A DNA stretch of 64,000 nt from Cyathus striatus. Lineage: Eukaryota; Basidiomycota; Agaricomycetes; Agaricales; Nidulariaceae. Each line of letters begins with the position of its first letter. Within the stretch, counting starts at the first letter, position 1. The translations under genes were made by a program, and so were the position numbers. The DNA is taken from positions 5,084,001 to 5,148,000 of the forward strand of contig JAOVFP010000005.1 of NCBI GenBank assembly GCA_025738555.1, written 5' to 3'. The notes beneath the pieces are model-generated. The model was not told where the DNA came from. It was given only the letters and a program-made list of their open reading frames with translations, and ran no database searches. Of this stretch, positions 25,049 to 34,914 are shown one piece after another.

Positions 25049-27701
25049 ATGGCTGAGACCGTCGTTCTCCATTCCAATATACATCATCTCCATGAAGCAC
25101 AAGATTATGATATGCAACCTCCATCAAAGGATTCCTCACTCCGCTTTTCTACAGGTCTCATTCTTCCTCCCCCCGAAATAAAGTGTCAGTGTTTATCATA
25201 TCTCTCCGCTTTTTGATCTAATACTTATTGGTTTACCAGCTGTCATCGATAGAACTGCTCTCTTCGTAGCTCGCTCAGCGAACCCTCCACAGTTTGAAGA
25301 CAAAATCAGGGAAGGTCAACGTTCCGACCCTAAATTTTCTTTCCTGAATCCCCTCGACCCGTACCATGCATATTACAAACATAGAATGGAGAGAGTGGCT
25401 CAAGGCGACCTTGGCGATGAAATTGTCCCAAAAGACGGCAAAATCGACGAGGCAGAGACCCAGAAACAGGTGATAGACCTAGGTGTTGAACCGCCAGTTT
25501 CTGAGTTTATTATAGACCTTCCGAACATAAGTACTATTGACCTGTGCGTATGCTGTTACGTTTACAGAAACTTTGCTAATATCAGAATATTATTAGAGAT
25601 ATCATGAAGCTCACGGCGCTTTTCACTGCTCGGAGAGGACGCAGCTTTCTCGCAAATTTATCCGCTCGGGAAGGACGTAACTACCAATTTGACTTTCTTC
25701 GTCCTACTCATTCCTTGTTCGGATATTTCAATCGGTTGGTCGAACAATACACGAAAGTGTTATATCCTAATAAGGAGATGCTGGAACAGCTTAAGGAACG
25801 TACACAAGATGATGCCCGCTGGAAGACACTTGAAATTGCAAGGAAGCATGCCGTATGGGAGAGAAATAAGAGAGAGAAAGAGAAGAAGAGACAGGATGAC
25901 CAAGAGGCGGAGAGGAGTGCGTATTTTTCATTTGCGATTCATATTCTTCATTTAAACATTCCCCAGTCGCATTTGCTGAGATTGATTGGCACGACTATGC
26001 CATCGTGCAGACTATTGAGTTTACTGCTGCAGATGCGAACTCAGAACTCCCGCCGCCTATGAGTGTGCAAGAGGTTGAAAACATGACACTTGCCCAGAAG
26101 AGGATGGCCGCCATGATCATGGAGAACACCGCTGAAGATGTAGAAGCCCTCAGAGCCCGACAAGCTGCAGCAGAGGCTGAAGCCGCTGCCGCGGTTGGCG
26201 GAGTTGGTACAAGTAATGGTGATGGTGATGATGGAGCTGAGATGGAGCAAAGCGATGACGAGGAGGAGATTGTGGCGAGGAAGAAAGAGGAAGAAGAGCG
26301 ACAGAGAGAACTGGCCCGAGTACAAGCTATGAACCCCGCGGCTGCTGGCCCTATGAAGATTAGGACGGATTATGTTCCAAGGCGTACGTGGTATTATAAG
26401 ACTTCCGTGCGAAGACTTATTTTTCTTCCACATTGTAGTTGGCGTAAACAAAGGAAAGCCTACGTTAACAACATGCACCATTTGTGGGCAGCAAATTCCT
26501 GTTGATGAACTGCAGGAACACATGCGTATTGAATTGCTCGATCCTAAATGGAAGGAACAACGCGACGCCCTTGAGGCTCGCAAGGCTCAGGCATCAGAGC
26601 TACAGCGCGGGGCTAATGTTGTCTCATCTCTCAAAAATCTTGCACGTACTCGTGTCGATATTTTCGGAACCGAAACAGATGAAGAACGTAGGAAGCGAGA
26701 AGAGGAAGAAGAGCGCGAGCGACGCAAGGAAAGAGAGAAGGTAGTTTGGGATGGCCACACTGCCTCAAAAGCAAATACGCTGGACAAGTTTTCGACGAAT
26801 GTTAATTTCGACGAGCAGATCGCCGCTATTCATCGTGCGAAGGGCCTAGGACCGTAAGTTTTTTTTGTGTTTGTGTGTTTAGTATCATTTTAAATATTAC
26901 ATTGATGCTTGTTTATAGTCAAGACGCTAATGCGATTGGACCAGGTATCGGTCCAGCGGCAGTGCCACCTCCCTTAACTACTTTGCCACCAGCGCCAACC
27001 TCGTTACCAGCTCCGCCGACAGCGGCCACAGTCTCAGGTGCATACTCTGCCGCCACTGTATCCTCTGGACCTCAACCAGCTTCTGCCTATAATCCACCGC
27101 CGGTCATGTTGCCTCCATTGCATTACCAGGGACTCGATGCCGCACAACCCTTTGGTTATCAACCGCCTGCTCCTGGCATGCATCCTTCTCGTATGGCTGC
27201 ATTGGCTGCGGCCAATGGTGCAATACAAGCGCAAACTGGTATGGTTCGGTCTGCGGATGAAATGGAAGGGGATGGGGTCAATGAATTACCGCCAGCGAAA
27301 CGACAGCGTGTAGCGAAATTGCCTGGAGGAGCTTTATATCCCGAAGCGGATTGGATCGCGATGCATCCTGTATGTTTTGCTTCCATAAAAACACTCTTCC
27401 AACTTATACTGACATATTGTAGCATCCCATTTCGCTTCTTGTTCAACTTCCTAATGATCCATCAAAGCCTGAGTGGAAGCTCGATGGTACAGTTGTTACC
27501 ATTCCTGATCTTCCGATGACCTTGTTAGTCTCTACATTACGTGACCGAATCATCCAACATACGGGAAGTGCTGTACCAGCGTCGAGGATTCGGATTTCAT
27601 ATATGGGCAAGATGCTCACGAACGCGAGCTCTATTGCGAGTTACAATTTGGAAGATGAAGATCTTCTGGTATTTAGTGTTACAGAAAAGAAGAAGAAATG
27701 A
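25049..27701 (+). CDS. SF3A1: Splicing factor 3A subunit 1 (PRP21)
   Basis: U2 snRNP subunit needed for pre-spliceosome formation. Domain order fits the family. Two SURP modules come first (SVIDRTALFVARSANPPQFE; then DIMKLTALFTARRGRSFLAN with NYQFDFLRPTHSLFGYFN). Then come a WHDYAIVQTIEF segment, an acidic/Glu-rich stretch, KIRTDYVPR...CTICGQQIPVDELQEHMRIE, a charged helix (EERRKREEEEERERRKERE) and a Pro/Ala-rich linker. The C-terminal ubiquitin-like domain (TLLVSTLRDRIIQHTGSAVP...LVFSVTEKKKK*) closes the protein. Six or so introns; frame intact; about 770 residues. Confidence 0.94.
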
Positions 27702-28078
27702 AGCGACGGTCTGATACGTCGTGAATGGCATATGAAGGAAATATTGTAGTAATTATTACATGTTCATACGCAGAAGTTGAGTAGGCGCTGTAACGTTTAT
27801 GGTATACTTTTATTGTTATAAATAACAGAGAAGTAGACAGAAATGGATAGTGTTACAGTCTAATACGGGGAATACTTAGCTATATGTGTGGATGGATGAT
27901 ACAAAACGACCTGAAGTGCCCTACTCTGTTCACCACAAAACCCAAGAGAAACAAATCTTTAACCTAATACCCCAAAGCTAAAAGAAAGAAAAACGAAAAA
28001 CTGGCTGGCCCTGAAGCACTCTAAGCCGGAAAGGAGACGCTGTGCAGTAGTATATATGTGAGATGGGGCCGGAATGCT
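27702..28078. other. Convergent intergenic region, nothing seen
   Basis: 377 bp between the SF3A1 stop (+) and the end of the proline-rich ORF (-). AT-rich, presumably the two 3' UTRs. No ORF or repeat of note. Confidence 0.5.
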
Positions 28079-28693
28079 CTACCGCCTGAGAGAGGCTAGA
28101 GTAGGCAAGTAAGTATGATCGGCCAGACGCGAAATGTCAGGCTCTGAGCGAGCCTGGCCGTGTGTCAGCCATTGAGGCCGGGTAGGATAAACAAGAGGGA
28201 GTACTCGGTGATGTAGCAACGGATGCGGAGATTGTGCTACTCCGTAGTTGCGCGGGTTCGGGTCCCTTCCCCTGGGATGTTCAGGATGACATGGGGTTGA
28301 GATATAATCGCCCGAAGCCTTATCAGAGCGTGATGTATGCCACTGTAATGGACTTGGGCCAGGCGATCTGTTCTGTGCCCTTTCAAGACTTGTGTGAGCT
28401 GTCTGAGAAGCAAGGGGAACTGTGTCCTGGAGCCAGAGCTCATCTTCCCTACTGGGTAGCCTTGGGACGGACAGCTGCCGCTTGATGTTGTCGCTTTGAG
28501 GAGAAAGATATGGAGACTGGAGCAAGGAGGGTGGGATTGGAATAGGAGGAGGATGAGCTAGGAGATGAAGGGATCTCCTGCGTTTTAAGGGGGTGCGAGG
28601 CCGAGGAGGCGGTGAGTAGTTGGACTGGGGAAGTGAGAGGGGAGAAGGAGGGCGGTGGGAGGACGAGGAGTGAGAAGACGAAGGGCGGGACAT
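28079..28693 (-). CDS. Proline/serine-rich hypothetical protein
   Basis: I do not recognise a domain. The ATG at 28693 opens MSRPSSSHSSSSHRPPSPLS, followed by short proline runs, a basic KRRRS site and the only non-repetitive block, SDNIKRQLSVPRLPSREDEL...WLQDTVP. The remainder to the stop at 28079 is low complexity. An intron may start after SLERAQNR, so the C-terminal part is uncertain. A longer upstream frame (MARTERTVWNRNEAEKR from about 28850) could be an alternative 5' exon. It is possibly a disordered regulatory protein. Confidence 0.45.
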   Translation of the reverse strand: MSRPSSSHSSSSHRPPSPLSLPQSNYSPPPRPRTPLKRRRSLHLLAHPPPIPIPPSLLQSPYLSPQSDNIKRQLSVPRLPSREDELWLQDTVPLASQTAHTSLERAQNRSPGPSPLQWHTSRSDKASGDYISTPCHPEHPRGRDPNPRNYGVAQSPHPLLHHRVLPLVYPTRPQWLTHGQARSEPDISRLADHTYLPTLASLRR

Positions 28694-28938
28694 AGTGCCA
28701 GGTGGTAGCGGTATCAGTGGTGGCGGGAGCAGCATTGTCAATGTGAGCACCCGTATTTAACGCAAAGCTCGGCGCTAATTGCTCTTTGATAATCACTTTG
28801 CTTCTTTTCTCGGCTTCATTCCGATTCCAGACTGTTCGTTCCGTTCGAGCCATGTTGTTCTCTGGCATTCCGACGGAATATCTAAATCCTTAATATCTAC
28901 ATACACTATATAATACAGATTATAATCTTACACCAACA

Positions 28939-30225
28939 CTACACTATCCTCCGACAAATTATAGCAAATAGCAGCACCAACAGAAAACATATTGCAGTGT
29001 CCAGCAGAACAGGCGGCTTCTGTCCGCTTGGTCTTCCCCCAACACCCAGCGTTGGCCCGCCTTCCACTACCATCTCAGCCCCTGACCCACGCCCAAGCAC
29101 TGCACTAGGCGCCGAGCGCGTGGTTCCATCCACTTGATTCCCCACTGTCGCCACATGACCCTCACCTCGATCCGAAAGCTCTGAATCTTCGTCCTTATTT
29201 TCCAGCGTGATTATGGTCCTCGAGGGAGCATTTCCTGCGGCATCTACGGAATTCACAGTGGCCGGCGGCAATTCTTCCCGAGATTCGTTAATTTCTCTGG
29301 AGATAGAATTTGGGTCCTCGGTAGATGAAGAGCTCAATGCTGGTGGATCGGGTAGAAGCTCAAAGTTGGATTGCTGGCAATGAGGACAGACCCAATCTCG
29401 CGACCTGTACTGGATCAGCAGAAGAATAAATGACATCGGTGTTGAAGGAAGCATACAAAGCAGCAAGCCTCTTGCGTTCCGAGCTGGGATACTCGATTGA
29501 TCCCACGCCGACAGCCGCCTGGCCCTTCAGTGGGAAGAATCCCTGGAGACCGATGATAGCTGGCACAAATCAAGGATTAAAAGCTGGGATTTCATTAGTG
29601 ACTGGCCAGCGTACCTGTCCTAACACCCCAGGCCGGCTGCCACAATTCCTCGTGATCTACGACGCAAATAAATATCAATGGGTCTCTTTGCCTGGCTTAT
29701 GGCGCAATCACATACAGTTTGTGAAGCTAATGCAGATCTATGACAATAGAGGTCAGATGTCATGTACGGAATAGCCAGCAAACCAGACCTTTGTATTGAG
29801 CTCAAACCTGCCATTGGGAGTGAGCACCATAATAGAAGGAGGACGGAATGGATATTCGGCAGGCAAGAGGATGCGAAAATGATAAAGTCCGCCCTCGAAC
29901 TCAGTACCTGGTGGACCACGCAGGGTGCAATGCCATTCCTACAGGCAGGACATGGGTCAGAAGCAGATCGAAGCAGGGTGTAGGTGGAATGCTAACGAAA
30001 ATATCATCCTGTGATGTTTGTGGTTGAGCAAGGGCAGCAGGGTAAAATATGGCAGAACATACCTCGAGTGGAGCAGCGGTGTAGTCGGTAGATGGATCAT
30101 TGGCGAGCTCCTTTGCCTCCTGCATGATGCGCTTGACAGCTGGAATAGGCAAGAGATTAGAGATAGGCAGGTCTGCGGGGAAGTGACGGACCTGAGTTGT
30201 TCTTGTTGAGGGAGGTGGGTGGCAT
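28939..30225 (-). CDS. UBC6: ER tail-anchored ubiquitin-conjugating enzyme E2 (UBC6/UBE2J)
   Basis: E2 enzyme of ER-associated degradation, anchored by a C-terminal helix with its active site facing the cytosol. Spliced text: MPPTSLNKNNS, AVKRIMQEAKELANDPSTDY, WHCTLRGPPGTEFEGGLYHF, LLPAEYPFRPPSIMVLTPNG and RFELNTK. The active-site segment ICISFTN comes next, then YHEELWQPAWGVRT, AIIGLQGFFPLKGQAAVGVG, SRDWVCPHC, an acidic Ser-rich linker and the membrane anchor LLDTAICFLLVLLFAIICRR at the very end. The catalytic Cys lies in a 22-nt exon (29716-29737). At least seven introns, all canonical; frame intact. Confidence 0.93.
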
Positions 30226-30365
30226 ATTCGAGGAGGAGAAAGGATGGAGAGTTGGATGAAGAGTGGTATAATTAAGTACTGTATAGATCTGTTGGTACGG
30301 AGTGTATGGTAAGTAACTTATATAATACAGTGTCACTGTACACCGTAGTACTTATGTAGTATGTT

Positions 30366-30420
30366 ACTGTACTCTCAGTCTGACAGTCTCAGTCTCTCAC
30401 AGACGTACTCTCAGACGTGG
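30366..30420. repeat. Degenerate CTCAGTCT / ACGTACTCTCAG repeats
   Basis: Short imperfect direct repeats (CTCAGTCTGACAGT, CTCAGTCTCTCACAG, ACGTACTCTCAGACG) lie in the promoter between UBC6 (-) and MRP10 (+). They may be slippage products or factor sites. Confidence 0.4.
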
Positions 30421-30505
30421 AGGTCACATGTCACATCACTCACGTGTATCCCAACTTTTCCCTCCTCCCGCTCCGAGTCCTTGCACACTGGGGACTGCAC
30501 ACACC

Positions 30506-30862
30506 ATGTCCCTTACTATCAAAAACCTCAAGGTCCGCGCAAAGAAGCGTATGCTTGTTCATCCTCTCTTCCCACGTATCTTCCTCATCTCCGCCTCCAG
30601 GACCTGTTAACGTCGCCTGTGCACCACAGCTCTCCAAGATGCTCGGCTGTTGGGCTGCCACTGGCGACCTTCAATCCATGTCCCAATGCCAACAGCCTGC
30701 TCGGGACCTCTTTGAGTGCATGCGGTCTGCTGTGCGTCCATTATTCTCACTGTTTCCCTCCCGCCCTTGCTCATTTTTTTTCTCATTTAGCCCTCCGGTA
30801 AAGGCATCCATAAACCTACCATTAATTACCATCTTGCTAGACTCGCCAAGAAAATGCAATAG
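30506..30862 (+). CDS. MRP10: Mitochondrial ribosomal small-subunit protein MRP10 (mS37)
   Basis: Small twin-CX9C protein of the mitoribosome, imported through the Mia40 pathway. Exon 1 MSLTIKNLKVRAKK joins RPVNVACAPQLSKMLGCWAA by splicing of GTATGC...CTCCAG. The two pairs are C-APQLSKMLG-C and C-QQPARDLFE-C, each with exactly nine residues between cysteines. The last exon is PSGKGIHKPTINYHLARLAK KMQ*, stop 30860-30862. About 83 residues, two introns, frame intact. Confidence 0.9.
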
Positions 30863-31116
30863 ATACCATTATAACTTTCCGCCTCCTGGAGTGCTGCGAT
30901 CCTTCTGGGTCCAGTGTCCACTCTCTACCGTCCACACATGTGTATTAAATAATTTAATTAGATTGCGCTCCCCACAGCACCTAGTAGTGTATTTGCCTCG
31001 TGCAATACAAGTCACTTTATCACCTCGCAAACATGTTCTCTCCCAGCTAATACAACCAGAGTCGTGTACAGTGCGTTTCACAGTGCTTGCACACACGACT
31101 CAAGCCATCCTATGCA

Positions 31117-31124
31117 TATATAAG
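31117..31124 (+). promoter_or_regulatory. TATA-box-like TATATAAG upstream of the NYN gene
   Basis: TATATAAG ends 34 bp before the ATG at 31159. If it sets initiation about 30 bp downstream, the 5' UTR would be only about ten bases. This is inference from spacing. Confidence 0.4.
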
Positions 31125-31158
31125 AGTGCCGCTGCCAATGGCTCAGCAACACCTCAAC

Positions 31159-32941
31159 ATGGATATCAATCATGATGTTGCAATTTTTTGGAACATTGGT
31201 TAGTGAATTCATTTCTCGAGCTCCTCCCAGCTCTCAAGTTGTTTATCTATCAGGAAATGCATCACCTGCTAATGACACCACTGGCTACGCTGTGGTAGAG
31301 AAGATACGAACAATAGCCCATACTTTCGGAACCATCAAGTCATTTAGGGTCTATTGTGACGATTCCCAGATATCCCCCAGTATGAAACATCTCCGCACAG
31401 AGTTTCACCAGTGTGGTGTCTCTATATTCGAGTGTCCTGCTAGTAGCTGTGACGGTGATTACGCTGACAAAGTTATGAGCGGTATTTCATTCTTATTTCA
31501 CTCCAGTGGTAAACTCTTACTCTCCTTCTTTAAAGTCGATATTATATTGTACGCTACTGATCATCCAGCAAACACCATCATTATCATAAGTAGCGACCCC
31601 AATTTCGCATACTTGATATCCACTCTGCGTCTGAGAAAGCACCTCGTTGTCATTGCAGCACCCTCTGATGCTCACCTTGGCCTCAAAGTACAAGCCAGTC
31701 ATTTTATCGATTGTGACTCAGTGGGACTACTTTTCAAGCAGCCTATTATAAATCGCACTGAACCAGTTTCTCAATGTGAACACTGGTACACTATGGGGAC
31801 CGTTAGGACGTCGACTGTAAATGACGTTGATATTCCAATCCACCAGAATGAAGTCTCCGCAGCGGCAGCAGGCGCTGGTGGCCATATTATATCGGACATT
31901 GAGACTGTGTTTCAGTACGATGCAGACAGCCAACCGGTCGTTGGGACATCGACTAGACATCCTGCACCTCAGCTTCTTACCAGCCTGTTCAATAGAGAGA
32001 CCTCGACATTCGACTTAAAGCATACTCCGACGCCACGCGTGTCTACCGCACAACCCACGGGTACTAGAATCAATAAGGACAAGGATCGGTTGTTTCCTTT
32101 TTCCGAGCCAGGCGATATCACCCCGATAAGCACAGTGAAGGGCGTATCTCCCGACTTACATCTGCCGAACCCATTTTCAGATTCCCTAAACCAGCCAGGT
32201 TTACTGCCGGTTCTTCATCCCCCATTTGACAGTGTGTTGCAAAAATGCGATATAGGTTTAGGAGAGCACGAATCGAGTTCCCACTCAATATCAAAAGGCT
32301 CGGAGACATCGACATCTAGTTTCTCTGTTGTTTCTTCTGTCCCCTTTTCTTCCACGGCATTTTCAACAGATCCGTTCGAATCGAAGAAGGTTCCTGTTGT
32401 GGAATCCCAACTACCACAGACTGACCCTCCCTTCACTCTAGAAGCGAACGCCCCGAATTCCGAGCTGATGTCCAACCATTGCCGCATAGTAAAACTTTCG
32501 GGACCTCCTGCCTTAGGGTCTCACTCTCCCAAAACAGCTCCTTCGTCATTGCCTCTTACAAATAGTGGGATACTATCGAATACCCAAGCACTCAAGGAGC
32601 AGGAAGATGCGAAACAGCATGCATCGACCTCTGCGAGTCGTGATCCTCCGAGCTCTTCGTCCCTTCCTAATGTTGTACCAACTCCGTATATCCCATTGGT
32701 TCGTATCCTTAAGCAACATCTACATCGCGGAAAGGTACACGCAGAGCGCAGCATTGTTGCCACTGAACTCAAGAAGCTTGACAGCGGAGTATATCAGAAA
32801 GCTAACACTACCCATTTTAAGCAATATTCCATACAGGCTGAGAAAGCCGGGCTTGTACAACTTGGTCACGATGACCTTGGAATTGCTTGGATCGCGCTTT
32901 GTCCGAAATGGCACGATTCTGTTAGTTTAGCTCCTGCCTAG
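31159..32941 (+). CDS. NYN-domain protein, MARF1/limkain-b1 type
   Basis: NYN domains are PIN-like RNase folds. Exon 1 reads MDINHDVAIFWNI. A 55-nt intron (GTTAGT...CTATCAG) leads to GNASPANDTTGYAVVEKIRT, then AHTFGTIKSFRVYCD, VSIFECPASSCDGDYADKVM, VDIILYATDHPANTIIIISS, DPNFAYLISTLRLRKHLVVI and the QASHFIDCD end of the fold (about residues 5-165). A 300-residue Ser/Thr/Pro-rich linker follows. A compact C-terminal domain (YIPLVRILKQHLHRGKVHAE...FKQYSIQAEKAGLVQLG...WIALCPKW) resembles the winged-helix-like tails of this family. The usual WDIEN motif is WNIGN here, so activity is doubtful (see findings). Stop 32939-32941. Confidence 0.75.
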
Positions 32942-33380
32942 ATATGCTTCAGTCGTTGTTCACGATGCCAGTGTTACAGAGGCAATATAACATCTACTGT
33001 GTTAACCATACACTTAAATTTTTATGCGGCTTTTTCACATGCTGTTCACTGTAATGAGCTGGTTGAGTTCGTTCGCGTTCTACATAAATTATCACCAATC
33101 ACGCGTTTATTTCGCTGCCACCCAAATACCAAATACAACTATGAACTGCCTTCTGCGCGCTGTTCTGAGGGTACCGACGCTCTGACATATGGCTAAGTTT
33201 CCTGCAGCTGCATTTCTATGACTACGAGTCATACGCAAGTTTCTGTCCATTCCGAACGTCAATGTCTGGCAATTAGTCTTCTGGAGGTAAGTATAATACT
33301 TAACAGGGAGATACAGATTATTATTTCGAGATTGATTACAGATATCTACTGGAGAAATGGCAAGAGTTTTGACGCTATTA
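32942..33380. other. Convergent intergenic region, nothing seen
   Basis: 439 bp between the NYN gene (+) and the TACO1-like gene (-). AT-rich; no ORF or structured repeat stands out. Confidence 0.5.
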
Positions 33381-34559
33381 TTAGTCTAGGCTTGTCCAAA
33401 CGTGAAAAGTGTCTTCGTTGTCTTCCAAAGCATCAATAAGGGTTGTTAACTTGCTTCCCGTTTCTTCGTCAGGTTGTCCAGGTTCCGTTGAAGAATAAAT
33501 CAGTCCGCTTTCCAGTAATTTTGCATCCAGGTTAACGCAGTATGCTGCTAAGCTTTCCGTTAGCACATTCAGCTCTTCAGGCGGGCATGTGAACTAATTG
33601 ACTGTAAGAGAAAGCAACCTGTGTAAATGCCGAAGGTGCGTACATTGTACACTGTCAATTTTCTCATGTCCACTTCGTTTTCTAGCTCTTCAAAATCTTC
33701 CGCCCCATGACCCAGAGCCATTTCGATCAACGAATCCGTCTGTTGCATGTCATTAGATCTAGGTACCGCAACTTTGACCCGACCTCTACGCTGGAACATG
33801 AACTTCACCGGTGCTAGACGAGACCTAGAATGGCTTAATTACGTCTACTTGACCGAAACCCATAACTTACTCATGTCGGCCCAGAATCTCGCGAACCCTG
33901 CTAAGGCTGCGGTTGGAATTATCTGTCATGCATTCTCTGAAAACATGATCAATAACGGGAAATATGATACTGGGTTTCTTACATCATCAAGCCTACTGAA
34001 TTAAACGCAAGTGCTTCATAAGTAATGATCTCCCCGTTACCCTCCTTCCCTTTAATTGCCTATGAAAATTTAGAAATGTCGTTATAGAAGCCATGACAAT
34101 GTCTGCCTAAATTACCTTTTCCAAAGCTTTCGCAATATTCTCTTTAGGAACACCTTGATCTTTCGCTCTTTTTATCGCCCCAGCAAGCTGCAAATTCTTA
34201 GCTGGATCCGCAGAACCACCCGCTGTCGCAGAATGTGAATGTTCCTATACCTCCAGGAAGAGAATAAAGCATTGAACCAACTTCTAACCGCGATGACAAT
34301 TTCCTGAGTAATTATATGAAGTCAATATGAAGCAGAACCCAAAACCATAACCATATTATTACCTTATTGGCTCGCCCATAAATCAAGCTCTTTTGCTGGT
34401 CATTTGCGCCTTTTCTTTCTTTTATTTTAGACCACTGTATAATATCAGAATTATGTGCACAGGGCAGCTAATTCAACAGACTTTGTTGTGTCCAGCTAAC
34501 GCCGGCCTTGAGATAGAGAATGAACGTCGAAGCACAGTGCGCAAAGGGGAATTGTACAT
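33381..34559 (-). CDS. TACO1: Mitochondrial translational activator, TACO1/YebC family
   Basis: YebC/PmpR family; in eukaryotes TACO1 helps mitochondrial translation (COX1, polyproline stretches). The start MYNSPLRTVLRRSFSISRPA is an import presequence directly before the family opening AGHNK. After an intron it continues WSKIKERKGANDQQKSLIYG. Next come GGSADPAKNLQLAGAIKRAK, DQGVPKENIAKALEK, a mid-section FMFQRRGRVKVAVPRSND, and a C-terminus with ELNVLTESLAAYCVNLDAKL and LIDALEDNEDTFHVWTSLD*. About five introns; about 290 residues. The start at 34559 is chosen because it gives the presequence in the AGHNK frame. Confidence 0.88.
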
Positions 34560-34914
34560 TCAGACTACAGGCGTCGAGTTTAGGTCTGCACGAAACAAGC
34601 GATCTCTGCATGGGCCTCTGGCACGCGCAATGACCAGTTTGTTTAGCCGAGGATCTGTTTGTGCTCAAGGCTCAATTTAAATTTAGTAACCGGACCGTAT
34701 AGTTGTTACCTGTTGTCACTTACGCAACTCAAGCAAACCCTGATCGAAGTAAAGTAATTTCGTGCTGGGGAAGTAGTATGTAAGTAGCTTAAGTACTGTA
34801 TAGGACCATGTGGTATTACAAGACATCATAAATAGTCATACAATCGTCAATATGAAAATTTCTTCCTTATATATAAATCTCGTTGTATATTATTCACCTC
34901 GAAGCTAACCTCCT
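34560..34914. other. Intergenic, nothing seen
   Basis: 355 bp between the TACO1-like start and the sulfate permease stop, both on the minus strand. It should hold the TACO1 promoter and the permease 3' UTR. AT-rich, no ORF of note. Confidence 0.45.

Noticed and set aside
24891..25216. Two overlapping ORFs before SF3A1.
   Set aside because: They run through the SF3A1 5' leader and its first exon in wrong or extended frames; MAETVVLHSN at 25049 fits the family start.
29641..29790. UBC6 seemed to lack its catalytic Cys because NTK is followed by VWFAGY in the genomic frame.
   Set aside because: Two canonical introns flank a 22-nt exon that gives NTK-ICISFTN-YHEELW, so the active site is intact.
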